64,000 bases of DNA from Cellulomonas flavigena DSM 20109 (GCF_000092865.1 NC_014151.1:744001-808000); one strand, 5' to 3'; positions 1 through 11,794 are shown, numbered from the stretch's first letter. A program made the numbers and translations. The notes: generated by a model from the sequence alone, not told the origin.

Positions 1-1280
1 ACGTCCCCCTGCTCGGCCGCGACCCACGCGTACAGCGTGGTCTGCGGTGTCCACGAGACGCCGTCGCGCCGCCACGCGCCCCCGGGGGCCAGCCCGTCGG
101 CGGGCCGTCGCATCGACGGCACGGACGCGCGCCACGCGTCGACCGCACCGGGCGGCTGGTGCGTCCAGAACGGCGCGAGCACGAAGGCGCTCGCCGCGTC
201 CGGGACGGTCCGCGTCGCGTACCGGCCGTAGTCGGTCGGCCCGAAGGCCTCGACGACGGCCCGGCGCGCACGCGTCGCCCCGGCCGCGGCGGCACGTGCC
301 GGCCCGGGCCGCCCGGCGGCGTCGAGCACGACGCCGGCCTGCTCGAGACCCGCGACCAGGGGTGCCGCCGTCCCGAGCGTGACCTCCTGCTCGTCGACCT
401 CCCAGTAGTCGGGGGAGGCGGGCGGCAGGCCGCCCGCGACGAGGTCCAGGGCATGCGTCGCCGACCGCTCGACCAGCGGCGCGAGCCGCTGCGCGACGGC
501 CGTCCGCTCGTCCGCGTCCACCTCGGCCAGCACGAGCCCCGCCGCCCACATCGCCCAGCCCGTGCCGTCGGCCTGCAGTCCGCGGTCGTCGGGCGGGCCC
601 GAGCCGTCGGTGCGGTAGCGGGCGTGGAACGCGCCGTCCGGTTCCTGCACCTGGGCGAGGAAGTCGAGCACCGCCAGCGCGTCGTCGACGTGCCCGGTGC
701 GGGCGAGCGCCACGGCCACGAACGCCGAGTCGCGCGGCCACACGTACCGCCAGTGCGACGACCAGCCGGCCACGACCACGCCGTCGGCGACCGTCAGCGA
801 GTGCAGGTCGAGCAGCGCCGCCCGCGCGAGGTCCTCGTGCGGGCCGCCCGCGCCGGGCACGTCTCCCGCCGCGAGCCACGCCTGCTGCTCCGCTGCGGCG
901 GCGGCCGCGGCGGCGGGCCCGACGTGCACCGACGTGGTGGGCGAGGCGCCGAGCGCGGCCGCGAGGACAGCCGCCGCCGGGTCCGCCACACGCGTGCCGG
1001 GCAGGAACAGCGGGACGGCGTCCGCCGGGACGCCGGTGCGGCGGCCGCCGGGCAGCACGGCGACCGCCTGCTGGTACAACGGGATCTGCGCGTGGGCGGC
1101 GTCGGTCGGTGCGCCGACGCCGGTGCCGACCCCGGCGGCGGCGCCCGTGCCGACCCCCGCCGCGGTGCCGGCGGGTGCCGCTCCGGCCGGCACGGCACCG
1201 CTCGCGGCAGTCGTGAGCAGGGCAGCGACCAGTGCGACCACCGCGCGGGTGCGGGGTCGTCGGGGGCGGCTCACGACCAC
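1..1280 (-). CDS. Secreted GH15-like (glucoamylase-type) glycosidase, 3' end cut by window
   Basis: The visible N-terminal 426 codons begin with a signal peptide (Arg-rich start, then VVALVAALLTTAASG). The mature part contains RYVWPRDSAFVAVALARTG followed by an alternating-helix repeat region, which is typical of the alpha/alpha-barrel of GH15-type enzymes acting on oligosaccharides outside the cell. The start is uncertain: GTG at 1280 is used here and an in-frame GTG lies at 1292. The gene is divergent from groEL, so its promoter region abuts the CIRCE elements. The fold assignment rests on the WPRDS motif and general look; the substrate cannot be told, and the catalytic C-terminal half is outside the window. 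Confidence 0.7.
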   Translation of the reverse strand, partial: MVVSRPRRPRTRAVVALVAALLTTAASGAVPAGAAPAGTAAGVGTGAAAGVGTGVGAPTDAAHAQIPLYQQAVAVLPGGRRTGVPADAVPLFLPGTRVADPAAAVLAAALGASPTTSVHVGPAAAAAAAAEQQAWLAAGDVPGAGGPHEDLARAALLDLHSLTVADGVVVAGWSSHWRYVWPRDSAFVAVALARTGHVDDALAVLDFLAQVQEPDGAFHARYRTDGSGPPDDRGLQADGTGWAMWAAGLVLAEVDADERTAVAQRLAPLVERSATHALDLVAGGLPPASPDYWEVDEQEVTLGTAAPLVAGLEQAGVVLDAAGRPGPARAAAAGATRARRAVVEAFGPTDYGRYATRTVPDAASAFVLAPFWTHQPPGAVDAWRASVPSMRRPADGLAPGGAWRRDGVSWTPQTTLYAWVAAEQGD

Positions 1281-1343
1281 CGTGTCGGGCACACCGAGCA
1301 CCCTAGGGCCTGCGGGGCGGGCGGGGGCAGGACCCGCCCGCTG

Positions 1344-1370
1344 CTTGCACTCGGAGGTGCCGAGTGCTAA
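1344..1370. promoter_or_regulatory. CIRCE operator 1 (HrcA site)
   Basis: The arms CTTGCACTC (1344-1352) and GAGTGCTAA (1362-1370) flank a 9-base spacer. The right arm is a perfect CIRCE half and the left arm matches 7 of 9. In other bacteria HrcA binds TTAGCACTC-N9-GAGTGCTAA to repress chaperonin genes. Confidence 0.9.
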
Positions 1371-1374
1371 CCAT
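1345..1374 (+). promoter_or_regulatory. Probable groEL promoter overlapping the first CIRCE
   Basis: TTGCAC at 1345-1350 and TAACCA at 1368-1373 are separated by 17 bases and point toward groEL. The -35 lies in the left arm of CIRCE 1 and the -10 overlaps its right arm, so repressor binding would block polymerase directly. The promoter call is inferred from sequence only. Confidence 0.6.
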
Positions 1375-1379
1375 TGGTC

Positions 1380-3146
<1,767 letters not shown>

Positions 3147-3171
3147 CGCAGCTGGGCACCACCTGAACGGT

Positions 3172-3209
3172 CCGACGGCCGGCCATCCGCGAGGGTGGCC
3201 GGCCGTCGG
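3172..3209 (+). terminator. Hairpin terminator after groEL
   Basis: A perfect 14-bp stem (3172-3185 with 3196-3209) closes a 10-base loop, 25 bases after the groEL stop. There is no T tract, which is common for high-GC actinobacterial terminators. Confidence 0.75.
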
Positions 3210-3254
3210 CGTCCGCCGGAGCATCGGTGCCCGGCTGCGCGGGGCGCGCGCAGG

Positions 3255-3776
3255 TCAGCGCGGCGGCTCGGGCGATGGCGGCTGGGGCGTGGGCGGTGCC
3301 GGCGGGACCGGCGGTGCCGCGTCGGTCGACGGCGGAGCCCAGGGCTGCGCCGCATCGGGCGCGGCGTAGCGGTCGCCGGTCGACGGCAGGGCGGGCTCGC
3401 CCGTGCCGTACGTCACCGCGCCGCCGTACGGGGCACCTCCGTAGGCCCCCGTCCCGTACCCGGCCGCGGGGTCGTAGCCGCCGTACGGCGGGGTGCCGCC
3501 GTAGGCCAGCGCGAGCCGCTGCTCCGCCTCGCGCAGCCGCCGCTCGATCGGCCACTCGACGAAGGCGAACATGATCATGAAAACGATGTTGGCGACGGGC
3601 ACGAGCAGCAGCAGCCCGTGCCACAGCGTCCAGCCGGCCTTGCGGGCGATCCGCATGTACATGTAGACGCCGAACACGATCAGCGCGATGTACAGCACGG
3701 ACATCAGTCCGATCGCGGCGATCGCTCCGGCACCGGCACCGGCGCCGGAGTCGTAGCCGTAGGAGTCGTTCGTCAT
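3255..3776 (-). CDS. Small DUF5684-type membrane protein with Pro/Gly/Tyr-rich tail
   Basis: A 173-residue protein. After a Gly/Ala-rich start come two hydrophobic segments (about 20-43 and 50-72) around the polar ARKAGWTLWHG loop, which resembles the DUF5684 family of unknown function. The rest (about 90-173) is low-complexity and rich in Pro, Gly, Tyr and Ala (PPYGGYD, YGTGAYGGAPYGG), probably a disordered cytoplasmic tail. It is convergent with groEL and lies 62 bases downstream of the aminotransferase gene. The start ATG at 3776 was chosen because a longer frame upstream merely shadows the aminotransferase gene. Function unknown. Confidence 0.75.
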   Translation of the reverse strand: MTNDSYGYDSGAGAGAGAIAAIGLMSVLYIALIVFGVYMYMRIARKAGWTLWHGLLLLVPVANIVFMIMFAFVEWPIERRLREAEQRLALAYGGTPPYGGYDPAAGYGTGAYGGAPYGGAVTYGTGEPALPSTGDRYAAPDAAQPWAPPSTDAAPPVPPAPPTPQPPSPEPPR

Positions 3777-3838
3777 GGGGCGCGTGTTCCTGGGGTGGTG
3801 GGGGACGGGCGCGCCAGGGTACCGCCGAGCGGGCGTGG

Positions 3839-5071
3839 TCAGCGGGGCGTCTGCCGGTACGACGCCAGGAAGTTCCCCATGCGCTCGACGGCCTCGGCGA
3901 GCACGCGCGCCTCGGGGAGCGTGACGATGCGCAGGTGGTCCGGCGTCGGCCAGTTGAAGCCGGTCCCCTGGACCAGCAGGATCTGCTCGCTCACGAGCAG
4001 GTCGTAGACGAGCTGCGCGTCGTCGACGATGCCGAAGTGCTCGGGGTCCAGGCGCGGGAACAGGTACAGCGCGCCGTCGGGCTTGGTGCACGAGACGCCG
4101 GGGATCGCGTTGAGCCCCTCCCACGCGACCTGCCGCTGCTCGTGCAGCCGGCCGCCGGGCGCGATGAGTGCCTCGATCGACTGCACGCCCCCGAGCGCGG
4201 CCTGGATGGCGTGCTGCGCGGGCACGTTGGGGCACAGGCGGGTCGACGCGAGCAGCGTCATGCCCTCGAGGAAGCCCTTCGCGTGACCCTGCGGCCCGGT
4301 CACGACGACCCACCCGGCGCGGTAGCCCGCGACGCGGTACGTCTTCGACAGCCCGTTGAACGTCAGGCACAGCAGGTCCGGCGCCACGCTCGCGAGGGGG
4401 ATGTGCTGCGCGCCGTCGTAGAGGATCCGGTCGTAGATCTCGTCGGCCAGGAGCAGCAGGCTGTGCTCGCGCGCGATGTCCGCGATCTGCTCGAGCACCT
4501 CGCGCCGGTACACCGCACCGGTGGGGTTGTTGGGGTTGATGACCACGATCGCCTTGGTCCGCGGCGTGATCTGCTCGCGGATGTGCTCGATGTCCGGCTC
4601 CCAGCCGTTGTTCTCGTCGCACCGGTAGTGCACGGGCTTGCCGTCGGACAGGCTCGTCATGGCCGTCCACAGCGGGTAGTCGGGGGACGGGATGAGCACC
4701 TCGTCGCCCTCGTCGAGCAGCGCCTGCAGCGTCATGGTGATGAGCTCGGAGACGCCGTTGCCCAGGTAGATGTCGTCGACGTCGAACGTCGGGAAGCCCT
4801 CGACCGTCTCGTAGCGCGTGACGACCGCGCGCCGCGCCGGCAGGATGCCGCGCGACTCCGTGTACCCGTGCGCGTGGGGCACGGCGGCGATGACGTCGGC
4901 GACGATCTGGTGCGGCGCGTCGAACCCGAACGCCGCCGGGTTGCCCGTGTTGAGCTTGAGGACGCGGCGGCCCTCGGCCTCCATGCGTGCGGCCTCGTCC
5001 AGTGCCTTGCCCCGGATCTCGTACAGGACGTTCTTCAGCTTGGCGGACTGGTCGAGCGGTCGCAGGAGCAT
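3839..5071 (-). CDS. alaA: AlaA-type glutamate-pyruvate aminotransferase
   Basis: A 410-residue class I/II PLP enzyme. Motifs seen are NPNNPTG at about 179-185, DEIYD at 210-214 and the Schiff-base lysine K243 in NGLSKTYRVAGYRAG; the latter, with the RLCPNVPAQHAIQ stretch, closely matches enterobacterial AlaA. That family interconverts alanine and 2-oxoglutarate with pyruvate and glutamate in the cytoplasm. Length is normal and the gene appears intact. It faces the small secreted-protein gene at 5254 divergently. Family assignment is strong; the exact amino acid preference is inferred. Confidence 0.93.
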   Translation of the reverse strand: MLLRPLDQSAKLKNVLYEIRGKALDEAARMEAEGRRVLKLNTGNPAAFGFDAPHQIVADVIAAVPHAHGYTESRGILPARRAVVTRYETVEGFPTFDVDDIYLGNGVSELITMTLQALLDEGDEVLIPSPDYPLWTAMTSLSDGKPVHYRCDENNGWEPDIEHIREQITPRTKAIVVINPNNPTGAVYRREVLEQIADIAREHSLLLLADEIYDRILYDGAQHIPLASVAPDLLCLTFNGLSKTYRVAGYRAGWVVVTGPQGHAKGFLEGMTLLASTRLCPNVPAQHAIQAALGGVQSIEALIAPGGRLHEQRQVAWEGLNAIPGVSCTKPDGALYLFPRLDPEHFGIVDDAQLVYDLLVSEQILLVQGTGFNWPTPDHLRIVTLPEARVLAEAVERMGNFLASYRQTPR

Positions 5072-5253
5072 GCGTCGCAGCGTATCCCCGTCGCAGCGGC
5101 CGTCGCTGGGGCCACCTGCCCACTGGTGGCCTGGTCGCCCGGCGGTACGTCCGGCGTACCCCGGTTCACCCGGTGCCGAAAGGCTTCACCGCCGTGCGCC
5201 CGCCCTCGGGGCCTGATGGGGTACCGGCACGGACGACGAGGTCGGAGGAACGT

Positions 5254-5733
5254 ATGCGCGCACGGACGATCCAGGTGCTCACGGCGGTCGCACTCGCGGC
5301 GGGACTCACGACGACGGTGCCGGCGACGGCGGCGCCCCCGACGGAGGGCATCGGGCCCGGGCCCGTCATCCCCGGCCCGGAGGTGCCGCGTCCGACGCAG
5401 CCGCCGCTGGCGTGGGAGGTCGAGCTGAAGGACGGCTGGCGCTCGCCGAGCTGGAAGCAGTCCACCGACGGGGTGACGGCGGTCGTCGACCTCGACTGCG
5501 GGGGCGTGTGGAGCTTCCGTCTGCCGCAGTACTGGGTGCAGCTCGTGCCGGAGGACGGACGCATCCGCCCCGCCGTCATGCCCGACCCGGTGCCGTGCGG
5601 TGTGACGCACACGTTCCGGTGGAAGGAGCCGGCCGGGGCGTTCCACCTCCTGCTCACCAAGGTCTCCGACGACGGCGTCGTGCTGCGCGGCAAGATCGCG
5701 GTGCACGTGCCGCAGCGCGTCGGCACACCCTGA
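5254..5733 (+). CDS. Small secreted protein of unknown function
   Basis: A 159-residue protein preceded by a good ribosome site, GGAGGA at 5244-5249. It has a clear Sec signal peptide (MRAR, then IQVLTAVALAAGLTTTVPATA, probable cleavage near residue 26-27), followed by a Pro-rich stretch and a compact domain with two cysteines (LDCGGVW and PVPCGVTH) that could form a disulfide. I do not recognise the domain. It is transcribed convergently with the urease accessory genes; a large hairpin separates them. Confidence 0.75.
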   Translation: MRARTIQVLTAVALAAGLTTTVPATAAPPTEGIGPGPVIPGPEVPRPTQPPLAWEVELKDGWRSPSWKQSTDGVTAVVDLDCGGVWSFRLPQYWVQLVPEDGRIRPAVMPDPVPCGVTHTFRWKEPAGAFHLLLTKVSDDGVVLRGKIAVHVPQRVGTP

Positions 5734-5761
5734 CGCCGTCCACCCACCGGGACGCGCGCTC

Positions 5762-5821
5762 CGCGAGACCGGGCTCGGGTGGCGCAAGCGATCGCGGACG
5801 CCACGTCAGCCCGGTCTCGCG
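5762..5821. terminator. Bidirectional hairpin between convergent genes
   Basis: A perfect 14-bp stem (5762-5775 with 5808-5821) encloses a nested 6-bp stem (GTGGCG at 5779-5784 with CGCCAC at 5799-5804). It sits between the stop of the secreted protein (5733) and the stop of the second ureD-like gene (5856), so it can serve both. Confidence 0.7.
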
Positions 5822-5855
5822 CGCGTCCCGTCCCACGACGCGGGCGTGAGGCTGC

Positions 5856-6716
5856 TCAGCGGCGGGGTCGCGGCAACGCGACGGCGAGGTCGGTGTCGTG
5901 GACCCTCGCAGCCGGGCCGCGCAGCACGCTGCCCTCCTGGTCGAGCTGCAGCGCCTCGGGGTGCTCGAGGCGCGCGCCGAGGACGAGCAGGGTGTCCAGG
6001 CGCACCTCGTCCGCGGGCGGGCGCGGCCCGGGGACGGCGCCGTCCGCGACCGTCGCGAGCGCCGGGTGGAGGGCCGAGGCGAGCGGCGCCGACGGCTCGA
6101 CGACGAACGTGTCGGCCAGCAGCGGGCTGCCGTCGAGGCGCGCACGGATCGTCGAGCGGATGCGGCCGCCCGTCCGCCCGGCGCGGCTGAGCACGAGCGT
6201 CTCGCGCAGGACGACGCGTGCGCCGGGCGCGAGGTCGACGTGCGTCAGGCGCAGCACGTCCGCGCCCTCGGCGACGACGATCGGCAGTGTCGGCCACACC
6301 AGCACCGCGTCCTGCGCGAGCCGCACGTCGATGAGCCACTGCGTGCGCGCGTGCTGCACGGCGTGCGCGCCGACGCCCGTGATCTCGACGATCTCCAGCT
6401 CGCGCCCTGCGGCGACGGCCACGTCGATGCGGCCGTGCTGCGCGTCGGTGCGTCCGTCCGGTCCCTGCAGCTCCGGCGGCACGACCAGTGCGACGCGCGC
6501 GCGGTCACCCGCGTCGGGCAGCCGGTACGCCTGCAGCACGTCGCTCGTGACTGCGACGTCCCCCGTCGCGGTGACGGACACGTGCGTTCCGACGACCCGC
6601 GGCAGGCCGAAGCGTGCGCTGTCGTGCGTCGTGACCTGCAGGACGTCCACCCCCGTGTACGTGCTCGTGCCCGACCGCCTCCCCGCGGGCGGGCACGAGC
6701 CTGAGGACATGATCAC
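5856..6716 (-). CDS. UreD-family urease accessory protein, second copy
   Basis: A 286-residue UreD-family protein. UreD works with UreF and UreG to deliver nickel to apo-urease. It aligns along most of its length with the upstream UreD: YRLPDAGDRARVALVVPPE against the CRRLPDEDGTVRVALVATQ region, LARTQ-type WLIDVRLAQDAVLVWPTLP against WRVDVRLGTGASLVWDALP, and VVLRETLVLSRAGRTGG against VLRETFVLGRTGEAGG. The GTG at 6716 overlaps the previous stop as GTGA and suggests coupling; an ATG at 6710 is the alternative. It is the last gene of the operon. Whether it is functional, or specialised relative to its twin, is unknown. Confidence 0.8.
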   Translation of the reverse strand: MIMSSGSCPPAGRRSGTSTYTGVDVLQVTTHDSARFGLPRVVGTHVSVTATGDVAVTSDVLQAYRLPDAGDRARVALVVPPELQGPDGRTDAQHGRIDVAVAAGRELEIVEITGVGAHAVQHARTQWLIDVRLAQDAVLVWPTLPIVVAEGADVLRLTHVDLAPGARVVLRETLVLSRAGRTGGRIRSTIRARLDGSPLLADTFVVEPSAPLASALHPALATVADGAVPGPRPPADEVRLDTLLVLGARLEHPEALQLDQEGSVLRGPAARVHDTDLAVALPRPRR

Positions 6717-7588
6717 CGACGTGGGCGGCGCCCGCCAGCGGGGAGGGGCGCACGACCAGGCGGCGGCGCCGCGGGTGTCGGCCACGGTCCGGCCTGTCCC
6801 GGCGTCGTGCCCGGACTCGGGGTCGCGGCGCGGCGGGCCCGGACGACCGTGCACGCGAGGTCGCCGGCGTGGGCGTCGGCACCGAACGTGCGGACCAGCG
6901 TCCCCGGGCGGTCGAGCTGCAGCACGTCCGCGCCTGCCGGCACCTCGTCGTCGTACCTGGCACCCAGCAGCGTGACGGTGTCCAGGCAGCGGGCACCGCC
7001 GAGCAGCGCGGGGTCGTCGCGGGCTCCGGGGTCGACCGTGAGCGTCTCGACGAGCAGCGGCCGGCCGGCGAGGCGCGCGTCGGTCGTCGTCGTCAGGTGC
7101 CCGCCCGCCTCGCCGGTGCGGCCGAGCACGAACGTCTCGCGCAGCACCGCGCACGCCTCGTCGGCGAGGTCCAGCGACGTGCGGCGGCGGACGTGCGCGC
7201 CCGTCGCGACGACGAACGGCAGCGCGTCCCACACGAGGGACGCCCCGGTACCGAGGCGCACGTCGACGCGCCAGTCGGCCGAGCCGCCCTGCATGTCGTA
7301 CGCGACCGTGCCGGCCACCTCGACGAGCTCGAGCGCGAGACCGTCCTCGACGTCCACAGCGATCCGCACGTCGTCATCCGCGAGCAGCAGCGCCTGCGTG
7401 GCGACGAGCGCGACGCGCACCGTGCCGTCCTCGTCCGGCAGGCGACGGCACGAGAGCAGGCCACCGGCCAGGTCGGCGCGCACGCGCCCGCCGGCGCGGG
7501 TCAGGCGGACGTGGGTGGGCGCCGGCCCACCCGTTGGCCCGCCCGTCGCCCCGTCGGCCCGCGCCGGCGCGTCGACCGTGCTCGTCAT
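6713..7588 (-). CDS. ureD: Urease accessory protein UreD (UreH)
   Basis: A 291-residue UreD-family scaffold for assembly of the nickel centre of urease. Family features are THVRLTRAGGRVRADLAGGLLSC near the N-terminus, VLRETFVLGRTGEAGGHL in the middle and ARCLDTVTLLGARY toward the end. The C-terminal ~35 residues are Pro/Arg-rich. It is separated from ureG by 37 bases and overlaps the second ureD-like gene. The order ureA-B-C-F-G-D is the standard actinobacterial one. Confidence 0.88.
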   Translation of the reverse strand: MTSTVDAPARADGATGGPTGGPAPTHVRLTRAGGRVRADLAGGLLSCRRLPDEDGTVRVALVATQALLLADDDVRIAVDVEDGLALELVEVAGTVAYDMQGGSADWRVDVRLGTGASLVWDALPFVVATGAHVRRRTSLDLADEACAVLRETFVLGRTGEAGGHLTTTTDARLAGRPLLVETLTVDPGARDDPALLGGARCLDTVTLLGARYDDEVPAGADVLQLDRPGTLVRTFGADAHAGDLACTVVRARRAATPSPGTTPGQAGPWPTPAAPPPGRAPLPAGGRRPRR

Positions 7589-7625
7589 GCGCGCGTCCCT
7601 GTCGCCGGCCCGGCCGTCGGCCCCG

Positions 7626-8465
7626 TCACGCGCCCGGGCGCTCGTGCGCGAGCGGGTGGTGCCGGAGCTCGTGGGGGTGCGTGTGCGTGGTCCGCGTCCG
7701 CGGCTGCTCGTGCGGGTGGTCCCCCTCGGGGCCGTGCGTGTGGACCACGACGTTGCCGTCCTCGTCCGCGTGGCTGTGGGGGGCCATCGGGCCGGGGTCG
7801 ACGGGGGTGTGCCGGCCGCCGCGCACGGCGTCGGTCATGCGCAGCACCCAGTCGGTCAGCGCGTCGACCGACGCCCGGTCGTGACGTGACAGCCCGATGA
7901 CGGGTCCGCCGTCGCGGGCGTCCGCCGCGTCGGAGAGCATGCGCTCGACGTCGACCCCGACGTACGGCGCGAGGTCCGTCTTGTTGACCACCAGCAGGTC
8001 CGCGCGCGCGATGCCCGGCCCACCCTTGCGGGCCACGTCCCCGCCGCCGGCCACGTCGAGCACGAAGATCTGCGCGTCGACGAGCGCGGGGGAGAACGTC
8101 GCGGTGAGGTTGTCGCCCCCGGACTCGACGAGCACGAGGTCGAGGGGGCCGTGGTCGGCCTCGAGGTCCTCCACGGCGATGAGGTTGGGCGTGACGTCGT
8201 CGCGGATGGCCGTGTGCGGGCACGCGCCGGTCTCGACGGCGCGGATGCGGTCGACCTCGAGCACACCGGCCGCGCGCAGGATCTGCGCGTCCTCGTCGGT
8301 GTAGATGTCGTTGGTGACGACGCCCATCTCGATGTCGTCGGCGAGCTCGCGGCACAGCAGGGCGATGAGCGACGTCTTGCCGGTCCCGACGGGCCCGGCG
8401 ACGCCGAGGCGGAACGCGCGGGCGGGTGCGGTGGGTGCCGAGTGGTCGGCCGTGCTCTCAACCAT
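7626..8465 (-). CDS. ureG: Urease accessory GTPase UreG with His-rich C-terminal tail
   Basis: A 279-residue SIMIBI GTPase that hydrolyses GTP to drive nickel insertion into urease. It has the P-loop GPVGTGKTS near residue 25, the metal-binding [11 protein letters not shown] loop (Cys-Pro-His), the ESGGDN motif and NKTDL. Usual UreG proteins are about 205-225 residues. The extra C-terminal ~50 residues carry over a dozen histidines ([31 protein letters not shown]), a likely nickel store. No ureE is present in the cluster. The ATG at 8465 is preferred to 8492. The start overlaps the end of ureF by 8 bases. Confidence 0.95.
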   Translation of the reverse strand: MVESTADHSAPTAPARAFRLGVAGPVGTGKTSLIALLCRELADDIEMGVVTNDIYTDEDAQILRAAGVLEVDRIRAVETGACPHTAIRDDVTPNLIAVEDLEADHGPLDLVLVESGGDNLTATFSPALVDAQIFVLDVAGGGDVARKGGPGIARADLLVVNKTDLAPYVGVDVERMLSDAADARDGGPVIGLSRHDRASVDALTDWVLRMTDAVRGGRHTPVDPGPMAPHSHADEDGNVVVHTHGPEGDHPHEQPRTRTTHTHPHELRHHPLAHERPGA

Positions 8466-9366
8466 GGAACAGCCTCCGGGTGGTGCGGGCATGGGCCTGC
8501 GCCCACGCGTCGGTCAGGGGTGCGCCGGCCGACGGGATGTCGTCCGGGTCGGTCAGGTGGGCGACGTCGGCCGCCATGGCCGCGACCGCCGGGTGCAGGT
8601 CGAGCACCCACCGCGTCGTCGTCGCGGGGTCCAGGGGGGCGAGCTTGAGCGCGGCCGATGCGATCGTCTGCACGTCGTCGTAGCCGACGAGCAGCGCGAC
8701 CTGGAGCGCGTCGAGGCCCGCGACGGCCCCGATGGCACCGGCGACGAGCGGTCGCGGGGGAGCGGCGCGGGGCGGGAACGCGCCGACGAGCTCGTCGGGC
8801 CACAGCGCGAGCGCGAGCCGCAGGTACCCGCGGCCGAGCCGCCGGGCGGCGTCACGCACGGCCGGGCTGGGCGTGCGCGCGGCCCACGCGTCCGCCACGG
8901 GCGTCAGGTCGTGCCGGTCCAGCCACCAGTGCCGCGCGACGACCGCCGCCCCCGCCTCGGTGGCGGTCACGGTCCGCAGCCGCGTCGCCGCCAGCGCGGG
9001 GATCCGGGCGACGTCCTCGGTCCTGGATCGACCCCGCGCGCCCGGCACGGTGGGGCTGGGATGACGGCTCGCGCCGAGGGGGGTGGGGTGGGGTGCGTCC
9101 GCCTCCCCCTGACCTCGCGAGACGTCATTCCGGCCCGGGGCTGGATCGACGGCTCGCGGGGGGAGGGTGCGGGGGAGGGTGGGGGGCGGGGGAGGGGGCG
9201 TGAGGAGGCCCGCCTGGACCGCGGGTTCGAGGCCCGCGGAGTGGGCGTGGGCGCCCGTCGGGAGGCGGGCGTCGGCGAGCATCGCGAGGACCAGGAGCGC
9301 GGCCGCGCTCGGGGCTGGATCGACGTCTCGCGCGCCAGGGGTGGTGGTGGGGGTGGGGGGCGGCAT
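8458..9366 (-). CDS. ureF: Urease accessory protein UreF with repeat-derived insertions
   Basis: A 302-residue UreF, the GTPase-regulating part of the UreDFG nickel-insertion complex. The conserved start [24 protein letters not shown] is at 30-53 and the helical body resumes at about 119 ([15 protein letters not shown]). Between them lies a ~60-residue insertion (57-117) of Pro, Arg, Ser and Asp that normal UreF proteins of about 220-240 residues lack. The insertion, and residues 12-19, are encoded by copies of a dispersed DNA repeat ([20 protein letters not shown]) also found 34 and 51 kb away. The reading frame stays open throughout. Confidence 0.9.
   Translation of the reverse strand: MPPPTPTTTPGARDVDPAPSAAALLVLAMLADARLPTGAHAHSAGLEPAVQAGLLTPPPPPPTLPRTLPPRAVDPAPGRNDVSRGQGEADAPHPTPLGASRHPSPTVPGARGRSRTEDVARIPALAATRLRTVTATEAGAAVVARHWWLDRHDLTPVADAWAARTPSPAVRDAARRLGRGYLRLALALWPDELVGAFPPRAAPPRPLVAGAIGAVAGLDALQVALLVGYDDVQTIASAALKLAPLDPATTTRWVLDLHPAVAAMAADVAHLTDPDDIPSAGAPLTDAWAQAHARTTRRLFHG
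9052..9331. repeat. Dispersed palindromic element copies inside ureF
   Basis: One exact copy of the dispersed core (reverse complement of GAGACGTCGATCCAGCCCC) is at 9311-9329. A near copy with GACGGCTCGCG is at 9137-9158, facing an inverted partner CGCGAGACGTC at 9115-9125. A more degenerate copy is at about 9052-9072, and a partial one near 9021-9040. All lie in the coding sequence without breaking the frame. Confidence 0.85.
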
Positions 9367-9370
9367 GGCG

Positions 9371-11073
<1,703 letters not shown>

Positions 11074-11074
<1 letters not shown>

Positions 11075-11412
11075 TAGAGCGCACCCCCGTCCGTCTTGCC
11101 GCGCTGCAGCCCGGGCACGCGCCGCGCTCCGCGGATCACCACCGCGTGCACCGTGCGCGACGCGCCGGGCTCGAACCGCTGCGACGTGCCCGACGGCACG
11201 TCGAGCCGGAACCCGTGCGCGGCGGTGCGGTCGAAGGCGAGCGCCGCGTTCGCGTCGGGCAGGTGCAGGTGGGAGCCGATCTGCACGGGGCGGTCGCCGG
11301 TGTTCTCGACGACGAGCGTGAGCCGCTCCTCGGGTGTGCGGTCGCCGTTGAGCACGACCACCCCCTCCCGGGTCCGCACGGCCCCCGGCCCGTCCGCACT
11401 GCTGCCGGCCAT
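11074..11412 (-). CDS. ureB: Urease beta subunit UreB
   Basis: A 112-residue structural subunit of urease. The conserved region [20 protein letters not shown] is followed by [20 protein letters not shown], the standard UreB beta fold. ATG at 11412 is chosen because it follows GGAGGAGA; the frame remains open upstream into the intergenic palindrome. It lies between ureA and ureC and assembles with them into the (alpha-beta-gamma)3 enzyme. Confidence 0.98.
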
Positions 11413-11440
11413 GTGTCTCCTCCTGGTTCGTGCGACGAGC

Positions 11441-11470
11441 GCGAGGTTCCCGGGGGTCCGGGAACCTCGC
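11441..11470. repeat. Perfect palindrome between ureA and ureB
   Basis: A 13-bp perfect inverted repeat (11441-11453 with 11458-11470) with a 4-base loop lies in the 79-base gap. It may be an mRNA processing or attenuation hairpin. Its GCGAGGTTC start and the following CTCGCACTCGCCGGTCGGG resemble the intergenic sequence at 40759-40810. Confidence 0.8.
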
Positions 11471-11491
11471 ACTCGCCGGTCGGGCGGTGCG

Positions 11492-11794
11492 TCAGGCGAT
11501 CGGGTCGTGCAGCGTCACGAGCTTGCGGCCGTCGGGGAACGTGGCCTCGACCTGCACGTCGTGCAGCATCTCCGCGACGCCCTCCATGACCTGGTCGCGG
11601 CGCAGCACCGACCGCCCGTCGGTCATGAGCTGCTCGACGCCCAGCCCGTCCCGGGCACGCTCGAGCACCCACGTGCTCAGCAGGGCGACGGCCTCGGGGT
11701 GGTTGAGCCGCACGCCGCGCGCGAGCCGGTCGCGCGCGACCATGCCGGCGACGGCCAGCAGCAGCTTCTCGGTGTCGGCGGGGGTGAGCCTCAT
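11492..11794 (-). CDS. ureA: Urease gamma subunit UreA
   Basis: A 100-residue subunit beginning [17 protein letters not shown] and containing [15 protein letters not shown], the canonical UreA signature, ending in [11 protein letters not shown]. It is the first gene of the leftward urease operon, and its upstream region is shared with the divergent urea transporter. The ATG at 11794 gives the exact family length. Confidence 0.98.
   Translation of the reverse strand: MRLTPADTEKLLLAVAGMVARDRLARGVRLNHPEAVALLSTWVLERARDGLGVEQLMTDGRSVLRRDQVMEGVAEMLHDVQVEATFPDGRKLVTLHDPIA

Noticed and set aside
3255..5123. One long protein joining the DUF5684-like protein and an upstream region
   Set aside because: The upstream part of the frame is an out-of-phase shadow of the aminotransferase gene; the short protein has its own ATG at 3776.
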